A stretch of 64,000 bases of DNA from Plantago ovata (taxonomy: Eukaryota > Streptophyta > Magnoliopsida > Lamiales > Plantaginaceae), in assembly GCA_028274465.1 (NCBI GenBank), contig CM051455.1, positions 128,375,462 to 128,439,461 on the forward strand, in the 5' to 3' direction. The translations under genes were made by a program, and so were the position numbers. The notes beneath the pieces are model-generated. The model made no database searches and was not told the origin of the DNA. It worked only from the letters and a program-made list of their open reading frames with translations. Positions 12,515 to 23,905 of this stretch are shown piece by piece (position 1 is the stretch's first letter; the number at the start of each line of letters is the position of its first letter).

Positions 12515-13656
12515 TAGGGATGGCAAGTTGGGCTACCCTGCCAGGGCCCGACCCAGGCCTGGCCAGATATACTGGGCCCAGGCTCGGTCCTTAGTGGCCC
12601 ATGGGCCGGGCTTGGGCGTATAGTTAGGCCCATGGGCTCGGGTTCGGGCCTGGGTCTAACATCTTGGCTCGTAGGTGTAACGACCCGACCCACTAACGGG
12701 CCGAGATCCAGCCCAACGGTCCGACAAGATTACTCATGAGCGCTCTCCAGGGTGATATGCTGGCCCCACAGTCCAACACGGATTCTAATCCGCACACTTT
12801 GTCCTCACTCGTGCGCGCACCGGAAACTTCCCAATGGGTCACCCATCCTAGAATTGCTCCAGAGCAAGCACGCTTAACTCTGAAGTTCTTTTAGATGAAT
12901 TCCCGAAAAGAAAGCTGCACTTTGTTGATATGAATAGCGTTCTCAACCCTTTTAAGCCTTTGAAATCTGGGGCGTTACAGTAGGCCCGGCCCGAACCGTG
13001 ATTATATATATGTTTTATATTTTATATATGTAAATATGTATATATAACTATTGAATTTATAATATTTATGCATTTCTATTACTAAATGAAGTTGTACTTT
13101 ATACATATTTATTACTAAGATTTCAAGTGATATACAATCATTTTATATACTATATTTTTAGTATATTGAGATAATTTATTAAGTAATCTAATACTACGTA
13201 TTAACTAATTTCAATATGTCAAATAAGCAAGTTCATGATAAATATTAAATGATATAAAGTGATATCAAAATATTTGATCTCAAGCAAAAAGATATAAATT
13301 AAATAGTTTCACCATCCTACAAATACTACACTACATAACTAAAAAGGAAAAAACATTTTGATTACTAAATAATTGAAAGAACAAAAAAATTCAAAAACTT
13401 AAGGCCCGATATCTTCGTTGTGCTACTCGCCCCCATATCACTTTCTCTCTTCAACCCGCGTTCAGTCCATTAATTCGCTCCATTCAAAAAGAGCGGATGG
13501 TTGTGGCCCGAGCCCGGCACGGCCATGACGGGCCCGGGCTTGGGCCTTATGTTCAGGCCCGTCCCAGACCATGGGCCTATGGGCCGGGCCGAGGCCTGGT
13601 GCTAGTCTTCCCGGGCCCAGTCGGGCCTTTGAAAGCCCAGCCCATTGCCATCCCTA
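12515..13656. mobile_element. Non-autonomous hAT element with 8-bp TSD
   Basis: The element is bounded by perfect inverted ends TAGGGATGGCAA and TTGCCATCCCTA and flanked by an exact 8-bp duplication GGAGGGAT (12507-12514 and 13657-13664), the hallmark of hAT transposons. There is no transposase. Both subterminal regions (about 12525-12670 and 13490-13645) are packed with GGCCC/GGGCC words such as GGCCCATGGGCC and GGGCCCGGGC, in strong contrast with the AT-rich middle. Clustered short subterminal repeats are where hAT transposases bind, so these are likely binding arrays (inference). The left part is interrupted by a Cassandra-type solo LTR. Confidence 0.9.
12676..12979 (-). mobile_element. 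Cassandra-type TRIM solo LTR with 5S rRNA homology
   Basis: A 304-bp unit that starts TGTAACG and ends CGTTACA, flanked by a perfect 5-bp duplication GTAGG (12671-12675 and 12980-12984). Positions 12825-12895 read on the minus strand match the plant 5S rRNA internal control region: the AGGATGGGTGACC block, then TTAAGCGTGCTTG on its 5' side. Cassandra is the known terminal-repeat retrotransposon in miniature whose LTRs carry 5S rRNA sequence with a polymerase III promoter. One LTR with a clean TSD indicates a solo LTR formed by LTR-LTR recombination. It sits inside the hAT element and is therefore younger. Confidence 0.88.
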
Positions 13657-13664
13657 GGAGGGAT

Positions 13665-14427
13665 ATCTCACATTGCTAAAGTTGAGAAAGGAGTAAACTA
13701 TTTAATAAGCAATGGTTTGGTCTAGGGGTTGGACCCCTTGGGGGTACCACATTTTTGGAAGGGTGAAGGAGCTAGATGGCTTCTCGTTTCATCCAAGCGC
13801 ACTCGACTGGCTCCGCCAGGAGCCGGGGCTCGGGTCGAGGGTTCGCGGGTCGTGGGCTTGGGCTAGCTAGTGGTGTTGTATACATTTTCTTTTTGGGCCA
13901 AATACTAACTTTGTTTTGTACCCAATTAGAAAAACCCAACGGGTTGGTCCGGTCCAAGTGTGTGACAGACTAGCGGATAAATTTTCCTTGCTGGAAAATT
14001 ATATATGAAGAGAACAGGTGCGAGTTTAAATGAAAAGTTGTGTCTTTTCGTTTCAAACGTCGCGACCTTTCCTTTCGTATCTGTCCGACCGCACTTGTTC
14101 ACCACTATAAATATTCCCTTACAGGTTTGACAGAAACACACTGAAATATGCTCTCTCTCCTCCTTCTATATTCTCCAGAAAAAACGTCTGTCAACCATAT
14201 TGAATTATTCCAAGAAAGTCTTGTATTGCCAGTGCTAGTATACAGACTTACCTGTAGTTGTATCTTGGGAGACGGTTTGCCAGTAACTGTGAGAACCATA
14301 GCAGAGCAAATATTATGTCTTAAGAAAAGAGGTCCATCCATCGACTCTACAAATATAATTATTCTTTCTTTTTTCTATTTTTTCCAGTTTATATCATTAT
14401 GATGAAACTCTTAAACTCACATACATG
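13665..14427. other. Repeat-like region between hAT element and LINE
   Basis: No gene is supported. The start (GGGATATCTCACATTGC) resembles the conserved segment often found in plant LTR retrotransposons, and TATAAATA occurs near 14106-14113, so this may be a degraded LTR into which the hAT element inserted. I could not find its ends. Confidence 0.3.
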
Positions 14428-16323
14428 AGAGGTTGGATAGGTGTTTTGCTACAACAGAGTGGATGGATCGGTTTCATGGAGCAATGGTGAAGCATCTAAA
14501 AACGAGGAATTCAGATCATGTTCCAATTTTGCTGCAGCTGAATGGTGCGTCTATAGTCAGAAGGCATCAAGGTGGGCGAAAGAGGTTTCAGTTTGAGCAA
14601 ATGTGGTTACGTGCAGAGGATTGCCGACAAGAGGTGGCTAGGAACTAGGATTCAGAGGTTGATTTGTTACAGAATCCTGAAAACTGTAAGGTGGGTTTTG
14701 TGAATTGGGAAAGGACTAGGTTTGGGAGTGTTAAAAGAAAGATTAAATAGTACAAAGAGGAACTGGATCAATTAGCAGGGCTGTCGTTTAATTAAGAGCG
14801 GAAAGCACAGGAGAAAGCAGATAAAACGGCACTTGAGGAAGAACTGGATCGGGAAGAGGTTATGTCGAAACAGCAGTCACGTAATCAGTGGCTAGTGGAA
14901 GGGGACAGGAATACGAAATTCTTTCACGCTCAGGCCACGACGAGAGCTAAGGTTAATGAGATCGTTGCACTAAAAGATGGGTCTGGCAGTATGGTTACAG
15001 AGAAAGCAGGAATGGTGGTGCTCATGGCAGAGTATTTTGGGAGTAATTTTCGATCAAGACAGCCAATTGAGGAGGAGATTGCTGATGTGACAGGGGTTAT
15101 GAAACCAAAAGTAGACAGGAGGATCAATCAGGACCTTTTGTCGTGTTTTCTCGCCAGATGAGGTAAAAATGCACTTTTTGATATGTTTCCATCTAAATCA
15201 CCAGGTCCTGGCGGTATGCCTGCTTTTTTCTATCAAAAATTTTGGTCTATTGTTGGTGATGTTATTAGTTGTGCTCTTGATGTGTTGATTAATAGAAACC
15301 TGAATCCTATGTTAAATTTCTCCCATATTGTTCTTATTCCTAAATGCAAAACACCAGAATATGTGTCCCAGTATCGTCCTATTAGTCTCAGCAGTGTCAT
15401 GTTTAAAATTGTTTCTAAGCTTATCAATGATCGTTTGAAACCTCATTTGAATGATATTATTGTTGAAACTCACTCTGCCTTTGTCCCTAATCGTCTCATT
15501 ACAGATAATGTGCTTGTAGCCTATGAAATTAATCATTTTTAAAGCAAAGACTAGAGGGAACGATAACTATATGGCTTTGAAACTTGACATGAGTAAAGCA
15601 TATGATAGGGTTGAATGGACTTTTCTGGAGCGAGTGTTAATTAAGTTGGATTTTCATGATTCTTTTGTCCAACTTATTATGCTTTGTGTGAGAACGGTCT
15701 CCTATTATGTGTTACTAAATGGAGAACCTTTAAGTCCAATCCAACCAGAGAGGGGAAATCCGTCAGGGAGATCCTCTTTCCCCTTATCTTTTTCTTTTTA
15801 TTACTAAGGCTTTTAGTTCCTTGATTTGTGATGCTGAAGATCGAGAGAGAGAGGTGTTGAGGGGTGTTTCTATTACTACCTCAGCACCAAGGATCTCTCA
15901 CCTTCTTTTTGTCGATGATACTCTACTGTTCTGTCAAGCTACTTCAGAATCAGCTATGGAAATAGTGTCTCTTATAGGCATAGTTTGGCGTCTGGGCAGG
16001 AGATTAATTTGGAGAAGTCTACAGTAGTTTTAAGTAAAAATACATGGAGTGAGAGGGTGGAGGAGGGAAGGGGCGTTCTTCCAGTAAGGGTGGTTGAGAA
16101 GCATGAAAAGTACTTGGGACTCCCTATGGAGATGGATATATCTAAGAATGAGGTTTTTAGTTGGCTTAGAGAGCATATATGGCGTAAGGTGCAAGGTTAT
16201 GATAATAAGTTACTTTCGAAAGCTAGAAAAGAAGTTCTCATTATATATGTTTTACAAGCCATTCCAACTTATGTTATGAGTTGTTTTAAGCTACCTGATT
16301 ATCTTTTGAATGGAATTGAGTCT

Positions 16324-18697
16324 TGTTAGTATAGGTGTCCTACAGAGAACCACATTTAAGGACAACTGTACTACTTCACAATCAACGTAATATAATATAG
16401 GGCTCATTACATATAGTACCCTGGTTAGTCGACGAAATTACATTTAAGTGACGACTGTTTCATTTATTACAAAAACTTACAACTTAGATAAATTTAATTA
16501 CATCCAACCCCACGAACTAGACTTCCGGCGCTCTTATTCCTGGAAATGACTCTTTTGCCCCGCCGGAAATCTGATTTTTATCTGAACCAAACAACTCAAA
16601 TTTATGTTTATTATACATTGGCCGTCAATATTTTATAGTTTACAAATTTTACACAAAATAATTTAAAATTAAGTAACACATATTCTCTAAATATCAAATT
16701 GACCCTCACATGTTTATTTTTTTTTATTTTTCTCTTATTTTTTAATATTCTTTTTCATCTTTTTCTATTTTTCTTTTTCCTTTTTCCTTTTTTTCCTACT
16801 CTTCTGCTTCCTAAATCCGGCACCGAATTCCGCCGGTGCCGGAGCTGTAGCACCGGCAGGAGACTGCAAGCTCCAAGATTGGGAGCTTGCAGCTCCTCAT
16901 CGCAGCTCCCTGACCGGAGTTGTGCAGGTCGGGAGCTTTTGCAGCTCCCAGATCAGAGCTCCCTGATCGAAGCTGCACATTTCCGATCAGGAGGTGCCGG
17001 ATTTTGAAAGAAGAAGGATAAAAGATAAAGGAAAAAAGAAAAATAGAAGGAAACAAAATAAAAAGAAAAAAAAAAGATGAAAAGGAAAAAAAAAAAAAAA
17101 AAAGGTAAGGCCATGTTTGGCTTGAAGAGAGAGAAGAAGGACAAAAAGTTTGGTCAACACCGGAATTCAGAAATGGGGCTGGATGTAATTGATGAAACAG
17201 TCGTCACCCAAATGAAAATAGGGCTTCTACCAGGGGGTGTATATGTAATATGCCCTATAATATATGTTTCTTTATTCATGTTCATGATTACTTATGTATT
17301 TATATTACACTGGCAATACAACATGTTATATCTTTATTTGGTTTGTCTGTATTGATATCGAACATGTCCCCAGATGATGTATGCATAATCACGTGGGATC
17401 TGTGTGAAAGATCATATATCCCGAATGCTCCCTAGTCTAGGTCATCTCGGATGGGGGTTCCGAATGAGGCATTCGAGACTAGTATGCGTGGAGGTTATAC
17501 TTGTTGAAGCAAGTGTGGTCGATCCCACGGCCACGGAACGGATCGCTGGAGCGGGTCCATAATGTTCCCATAACTGCGCATAGTTGTTTTAAGAGATTAT
17601 CCGAACAATGGAAGTACCCACCGGATATCCCATCGATGTATATTCTACACTGAGGTGTCTATGGGAACCGGAGTTGTGGAAGTGATGTGGTGAACCATCT
17701 TATCCGCATGACTGTTGGAAAGGAATTATAACTTGGTTAACTATAATTAGTTATGGCGCAATTAATATTATAAGAATATTAATTGGATTAATTGTATTTT
17801 GGAAATACAATTTATTGGTAATTATATTTAGAAATATAATCAAAGGAGTAATTGAAATAATATATTAATTAGAATATGTGCACTTGGGCAAGATTGAAAT
17901 TAGATTTAAAAATTACCACCACATTTAAATGTGGGTCCCAAAACGTGGGACCCACCTCCCTCTAGGCGTCGGCCGCGTGTGGGGTAGGGGAGAAGGAATT
18001 TGACTCCTTCTCCCAATTAAACAAGTGTGTAGGAGATTTCCTAATTGAGTTTTGAATTAATTTGGAGATGGGAAAGGCTTTACCTATTTAGAGTTTGGAA
18101 CTAATAAGGTAAATGCTTTACTTGTGCATTAAGAATTGGTTTCTTAATTCTTTCATTAATCTAATAGAACCTTCTTTAGACTTTTATTGACTACTATATA
18201 AGAAAGGTAGTAGATCGAGAGATTTATCTATACATTCTACTACACAATTATTCTTTCTCCCTCTCAAGAAAAATAAAGCTCTCCTCCCTCATCTCCTTGA
18301 CCGCGCCGCCGCCCCCTTTGACCAAAGTCAAACTCCGAGTTTGACTATAGAGAATATCCTAGCATTCTCTCGATAAGCTGTTCGTTCATCCGTGGATACC
18401 AAGGTTGAGGAAAATCGAAGCTGGATACTAGCCTTTGTTTTGCAGGAATTCTAGAAGACGAATTAAACATCTTCGATTTCACCGAAGGCGAAGATTTTGC
18501 TGATTACTACGAGGATTTGATTGACTGGAATCCTGCACCCAAATAGATTGTTGTTCTAGCATTCGAAGTACTGTAAGTTCTCTTACTGTGATGTGTTTAG
18601 TATACGTTATATGCATGATTAATCAGTATGCTTGTTAAGAAAATTTTAAATTCCGCTGCACCAACCCTAGGGGTAATTCTGACCATATTTTCTTACA
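16324..18697 (+). mobile_element. Large solo LTR (Copia-like) in the LINE
   Basis: The unit starts TGTTAGTATAGG and ends ATTTTCTTACA, and is flanked by the duplication AGTCT (16319-16323 and 18698-18702). Removing it restores the LINE reading frame across the join (GIES|IVGRFWW). Without its nested insertion it is about 1.5 kb, with a TATATAAG box at 18195-18202 followed by a pyrimidine-rich leader-like region. No retroviral proteins or second LTR are present, so it is a solo LTR. Its size suggests a large-LTR Copia lineage, but that assignment is an inference. Confidence 0.83.
16400..17255. mobile_element. Mutator-like foldback element 1 with GGAGCTG core
   Basis: Flanked by a perfect 9-bp duplication TATAATATA (16391-16399 and 17256-17264), as expected for Mutator-like elements. 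The inverted ends read GGGCTCATTACATATAG and, on the other strand, GGGCATATTACATATAC. Similarity of the arms extends inward for about 130 bp. The middle is a pyrimidine tract (about 16715-16800), a GC-rich core made of GGAGCTG, CAGCTCC and GAGCTC words (about 16820-17000), then a purine tract (about 17005-17105). The whole element can fold into one hairpin. It has no transposase and sits inside the solo LTR, so it is the youngest layer of this nest. Confidence 0.8.
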
Positions 18698-20397
18698 AGT
18701 CTATTGTGGGAAGGTTTTGGTGGGGGGGGGGGGGTGGTGGTAAGAAAAAGTGTAGCTTGGGATAAACTTTGTAATAGTAATCGGGATGGGGATTTGGCTT
18801 TAGAGACTTGAGATCTTTTAATCTAGCTTTGTTGGGTAAGCAAATTTGGAGAGTAATTCAATTTCCATATTCTCTTTTGAGTCGAGTTTTGAAATCTAAG
18901 TATTTTCTTGAGATTGATGTGTTTGATGCGGTTTCTAGATCTAATGCTTCGTTCACTTGGAAGTGTATGTGTATGGCGATTGGTTTGGTAAGACAAGGGG
19001 TTAGATGGAGGGTTGGGAATGATCGAAGTATTGATGTTTGGGTTGATAGTTGGCTTCCACGGGACGGGGCGTTTAGGCCGTTTACACCAGACTTCCTAGA
19101 TGTGGGAGGAACAAAGGTTTCTGAATTAATGTTGCCTGATGGAACAGGTTGGGTTTCTGAAGTAGTGAATTCGCTTTTTTGGGAGAAAGATGCCTCAACT
19201 ATTATGTAGATTCCTATTTCCTTGCGAGACAGAGATGATAGAAGGATTTGGCATTACTCAAAGAACGGGATGTATTCGGTTTGTACGGCGTAGCATTTGG
19301 CTAGGACAAGTAGGCGTCATAATCTCTATTCACAGTGTAGCAGTACTAGTACATCGACTCAGGCAAACTGGAACTAGCTTTGGAACTTGCATGTGCCGAA
19401 CAAGATTAAAATTTTCCTTTGGTGTACTTTGAATAATGCTTTACCTGTCTTACATGTTGAATGTAGAAGAGGTTTGGTTGGTCACATCATGTGTCCTTTG
19501 TGTCGTAGTTGTGATGAATCCTTATTGCATGTTTTTCGGGACTGTACTTATTCAAGATGCGTCTGGGCTGTGCATTCTTCTATTCCTCACAGACTTTTTA
19601 CTAATGGTGTGCATTACATAGCATATTGGTTTGAAGTGGAGAGAAAGGAGGTTCCAGTGTTGGAGCAAATTGTCGTCACTTGCTGGTGTATATGGTTCAT
19701 TAATCAGCTGGTACATGGGGGAGCATAATCTGGCCAAGCTAGACCCCTTGGAGTTGTATCATTTTTCTAATCAGTATCTACAACATTTCAGAGATGCTCA
19801 GGTGCAGCAGGATGATGGAGGGACTTGTGGACTACGTGCTGGAGTGGTCAACAACGCTTACAACGGCTCAGTAACATGGCAGCCGCTGGACAGAGCAAAC
19901 TTTAAACTATATACTGATGCTGCTCTGCGGCAGGGGAGGGGAGCTAGCTTAGGAGGTGTAATTCGGGATGAAACTGCTGCTTTCAAGGCTTGGCAGCGTC
20001 GTGTAGTTCCACATATACAGATTCCTGAGGTAGCAGAGTTAATGGCCTTAAGAGAAGGGTTGTTGATGGCGCATCGACTTGGGTTTAGGTGTTTACAAGT
20101 GGAGGTTGATTGTAGTTCTATTAGTACAAAAATCAATGAGCCTCATTCCTATATGTTCTCTCCTATTGCCGTTTTGCTGGATGACATCAGGGAATTAACA
20201 CTTGAATTTATTTCTATAACTTTTTCACATGTTTCTCGAAAGTGTAATAACCTTGCTCATTTGTTGGCTGCTAGTACTTTTAGAGATGAGCATGGTACTG
20301 ATAGCTTACCGATTGAGAACCCATATTTGTAATCTTTTGGTTGAAGTTTGAATACAATCATTTCTTTCTCAAAAAAAAAAAAAAAAAAAAAAAAAAA

Positions 20398-21136
20398 GAA
20401 AGAAAAAAGGGAAGGGGATCTTTAGCTTTGACTAGATGTTTGTGAAACGATTGAGCCCCCACATTGATGGTCTTGATGAATGTGATGACTACATATGTCT
20501 TGATGATGCTATAAGGCGTAATTGTCAGCAATGGATGAGTTATTGAGTAGTTCACATCAATTTTCTAAATATCCATCTTAGGTTCCATTATCAATCATTC
20601 TATGTTCCTTCATAGTCCCTCCCATCTTAGTTCACATAGTTTAAACATCTATCAATAGTTCTATACATGTTTACTTCATCTCGTCTAGTCCCTCCCATAT
20701 TTCTCCTTATAAGGAATGTAGTATACATTGCCTTTAGCTTGAAAAAAGGGAGTACTTAGATTGTGTATCTGGCACAAAGACTTGAAATTGAGATTCGTGG
20801 TGTTTTAAATGCCAAAACTGTCATCACTCATGTTTGTATTCTCGAAAAATCTCATGTATATAATTTAGATGACTTGCCCAATCCTTGTGCACTCCGATTT
20901 ATGTACCTTCGAACCGAGTGGTGAACTCTTGCTTTTCCATTATATTTTTATTTGTTTGGCTTACTCAATTTCATTGTCCGGTTTGGTTCTTTTACGAGCG
21001 ACTGACTAAACAAATTCATTTCTCCACGTGTGAATCTTACAATTGCAAACTCAATACAATAAACTGTATGTTTGGAAGAGGATTTCGGAGATGAAAATTT
21101 TATTTTGGTGAAAGTTGAGTTTTTGTGGTTAAAAGA
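20398..21136. other. Intergenic, no gene seen
   Basis: AT-rich sequence after the LINE tail. A stretch near 20590-20760 with CTCCCATATTTCTCC and AAGGGAGTA words might be a decayed MITE, but its ends cannot be matched. Confidence 0.3.
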
Positions 21137-21138
21137 TA

Positions 21139-21392
21139 CTTCCTCCATTCCTTATCAAGCTTCCCATTTCATTTCGTTGACTTTTTGAGACTTTGTTTGA
21201 CTCCAAATTAATCCTAAATCACACCGGAAATAAATATTTTGAACTTATATTATAAAAGTGGAAATCTTATATTTTCATAATATAACTTCAAATATTTTTT
21301 TTCCAATACGATTTATGATTAATTCGGAGTCAAACGGAGGCAAAAAAAAGTCAACAAAACCAAATGGGAAGTTTGATAAGGAATGGAGGAAG
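21139..21392. mobile_element. Stowaway-like MITE
   Basis: A 254-bp element with inverted ends CTTCCTCCATTCCTTATCAA and the matching GATAAGGAATGGAGGAAG, flanked by TA on both sides (21137-21138 and 21393-21394). The arms stay complementary for about 85 bp, through GTTGACTTTTT and GTTTGACTCC, around an AT-rich centre. The TA target and CTCC-type ends fit Tc1/mariner-derived Stowaway MITEs. No coding capacity. Confidence 0.85.
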
Positions 21393-21394
21393 TA

Positions 21395-23696
21395 AGATTT
21401 TTTGGATCATAAGTTTCAAAAGTGTGTTTGGTTTAAGAATTTTTATTTTAGTAGGTTTCAGTGTAGGGATGATGTAAGGGGTGAGAGAGAGAAAGTATGG
21501 ATGATGGATGAACATTGTGATTTTGAGTAGTGATGATGTAAGAAATTGTGATTTTCGTATATTGATGGGTTTCGTTTTTGGACAAAAACCGCTCCCAAAG
21601 CTAGTTTGAAAGTGCAAAGGATCCATTGTGATTGAATGTTATGATCAATGTTATGGAACATGTTATGTTTCAAAAAAAAAATGTTATGGAACATGTTGGT
21701 GTAACATTGATTACAACATTGGTTATTAAGCACTTATGTTTATTTATAGAATTTACCTTTATTCACTGATTTAATTAGTTCCACGGTTTTAATTATTGAT
21801 CATTGTCAGGTTATGAAAGTCTAGCATTAAGGAAACTTGGAGGAAAATACAAGTAGGAGATATGCTTGTGCAAATCTTAATTGAGTTGGTCTTAAAGAAA
21901 GATTCATAGAAGGACTCATGCACAATGATAGACTCTAAAGGGCAGTGAAGTATAATGATAAGAAAGGATTTCATCAAAGTAACAAACTTGGAAGTTTAGG
22001 AACAATGACAAGATGTTATGGTGAATGTTGAGTTGAATCTTAACTCAACATTGACCTCGACATTGACTTCCTATATTTATATATTAATTGATTAATTAAT
22101 TAGTTTCACGTTTTTGGTTGCTTGTATCCTTCTTAGACAAGTTAAAAGAAGTGTAGAATCATCAAGGATTATTGGAAGATTATTTAAAGACGAAGATATA
22201 AATATATAAATATATATATATTTATATAAATATATAAATATATATTTATATAGAAGGACCATTATCAAAGAATTATCTGGAGTCTGATTCTGGAGAAACA
22301 CATATGAAGAAAAGAATGATCAAGACTGTTCTAAAATGATCGAAGTGTTTGTAACCTAGTTACTTGAACTTAGAGTTCTGAGCTTGAAGAACAAGTTGAG
22401 AAAGATGAGGATTAACGTTGAAGATTTTATTCCAGCCATAGATGACAAACTTGGAACAAGTTGGGACTCTTCTCTACTGACCTATGCACGAAATTATCAC
22501 TATAAATAGAGGAGAATACCAACTGTGAAGACACAAAGATTGAGCGTATAATTATGTAAAATTCATCATACTATATGAGATTCTTCTGAGTGAGTTAGGT
22601 TTTAATTAGTTCTAGCTTTGTTCTTGTTCTTGTGAACATATTTCTGTTACGATTAATTAGAAGTAGGTTGCAAACCCTTGTAATCAAACGCCTAAGCGCT
22701 TTACAGCTTGATCATCGTTCTTGATAGATCAAACGAAGTTTTTGTCTTCTACTTGAATAGATATTTAGACATGAGGCCGCATGGGTATGATTGTTTATAC
22801 ACATGAAGAGAAAACCTTTGTCTTGATCCTTTAATGATGTTTGGACAAAAGAACGCAAGTCCATCCTTGTAATGTTAGTAGTTCAATCAGGCACTTGATT
22901 CTGTGTCAACAATACAACAATCTTCCAATGCTCTACTTGCTGCAGTAGATGTTCTAGCAAAACATAATGTTATCAACAAAGAGAGGTTTTAGAGCAGCTT
23001 GACATGTTGAAAGGCTACCATGCTACCTTCCAGTGTATTGTGAAGCATCAATATAAAAACATATTCATCCTATTCTTGATGTGGTGACCAACTATATGAT
23101 GAGAAAACTTGATCCCTTCTCACTAATTGATATCCACTTACTCTCCATTAAACCACCATAATTATAATTTTTTAGCAGATAACAAAATTATGCGAATGCA
23201 ATTCCACCTAGAAGGTAATGGGGTACTCCTACAACACGTCCTTGTACAATGCTCAAGGCTCACGACTAAGTAGCAGGAGCAAATTTTAATTTATTATGAG
23301 CCCAAACAATGGATCAATAAGTTCTTGCCGAATGGCCTCCTGTCCATTCTCAAAACATTCTTTCAATTCACATCACTCTCTACACAAATCCTTTTTTCAT
23401 ATATTGTAACTGAGTTGGCTGCCTGCTCTCCGTGTTGTATCTTACCGGACATGTTTTGTTTCAGAGTGTGAGGACTGAGGACAAATACGACTACAATAAT
23501 ACCAAGTCAACACCATCACTAGTGCGACAGTGTCAATCTCCTCACGTACACACTTTTGCGGGATGCATCACTCATCCATGAGAACTATCCTAACATAGCA
23601 TTTAACATGTACATGCCAATTATAACATCTAACGTCCCACATGATAACAAAACCCATAAATCAATACTCGTAAACAACCAGAGACCGTTTTCCTAC
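21395..23696. other. Intergenic with LTR-like remnants and AT repeat
   Basis: No gene is supported. An AT-rich simple repeat lies at 22196-22252. The segment about 22030-22915 has a TATAAATAGAGG box at 22501-22512 and features of an LTR (CTTGTAATCAAACGCC-type leader, end TGTGTCAACA), but I could not match a TSD. A short direct repeat of TGTTATGGAACATGTT occurs at about 21649 and 21681. Confidence 0.35.
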
Positions 23697-23705
23697 TATA
23701 AAAAA
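23697..23705 (+). promoter_or_regulatory. TATA-like box of the Pth gene
   Basis: TATAAAAAA about 200 bp upstream of the peptidyl-tRNA hydrolase start codon. It is called from motif and position only. Confidence 0.4.
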
Positions 23706-23905
23706 GCCTACGAAGTCATTGGTTAAATTTCCTTTTCCTAATAAACCAAACACCACCATTAATTAGTTAAGAAGGAAAATCTGGTTTCCACTCCGTTTTG
23801 GTTCGCATTCTAAATTTCCAGGTTTGACCGGACCGGACCCGGCCCAGCTTGCTACTAGCTCTACCACCACTACTACCGTAACTTTTTCACCGCCGTTGTG
23901 AAATC

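Larger units (their letters stand above)
14428..20397 (+). mobile_element. 5'-truncated L1-type LINE, split by a solo LTR
   Basis: A decayed non-LTR retrotransposon in two pieces (14428-16323 and 18703-20397). The order is that of plant L1-type ORF2: the end of the endonuclease domain (RLDRCFATTEW, SDHVPILLQL); reverse transcriptase (SPGPGGMPAFFYQKFW, QYRPISLSSVMFKIVSKLI, LDMSKAYDRVEW, and the catalytic block FVDDTLLF at about 15907-15930); the linker and zf-RVT region (KIKIFLWCTLNNALPV, CPLCRSCDESLLHVFRDC); and a C-terminal RNase H-like domain (LYTDAALRQGRG to HVSRKCNNLAHLLA, ending at 20332). An A tract at 20371-20397 is the 3' tail. Several frameshifts and stops show it is dead. I found no convincing TSD for the LINE itself. 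Confidence 0.88.

Noticed and set aside
22030..22915. Candidate solo LTR with TATAAATAGAGG
   Set aside because: Plausible end TGTCAACA, but no TG start with a matching TSD was found.
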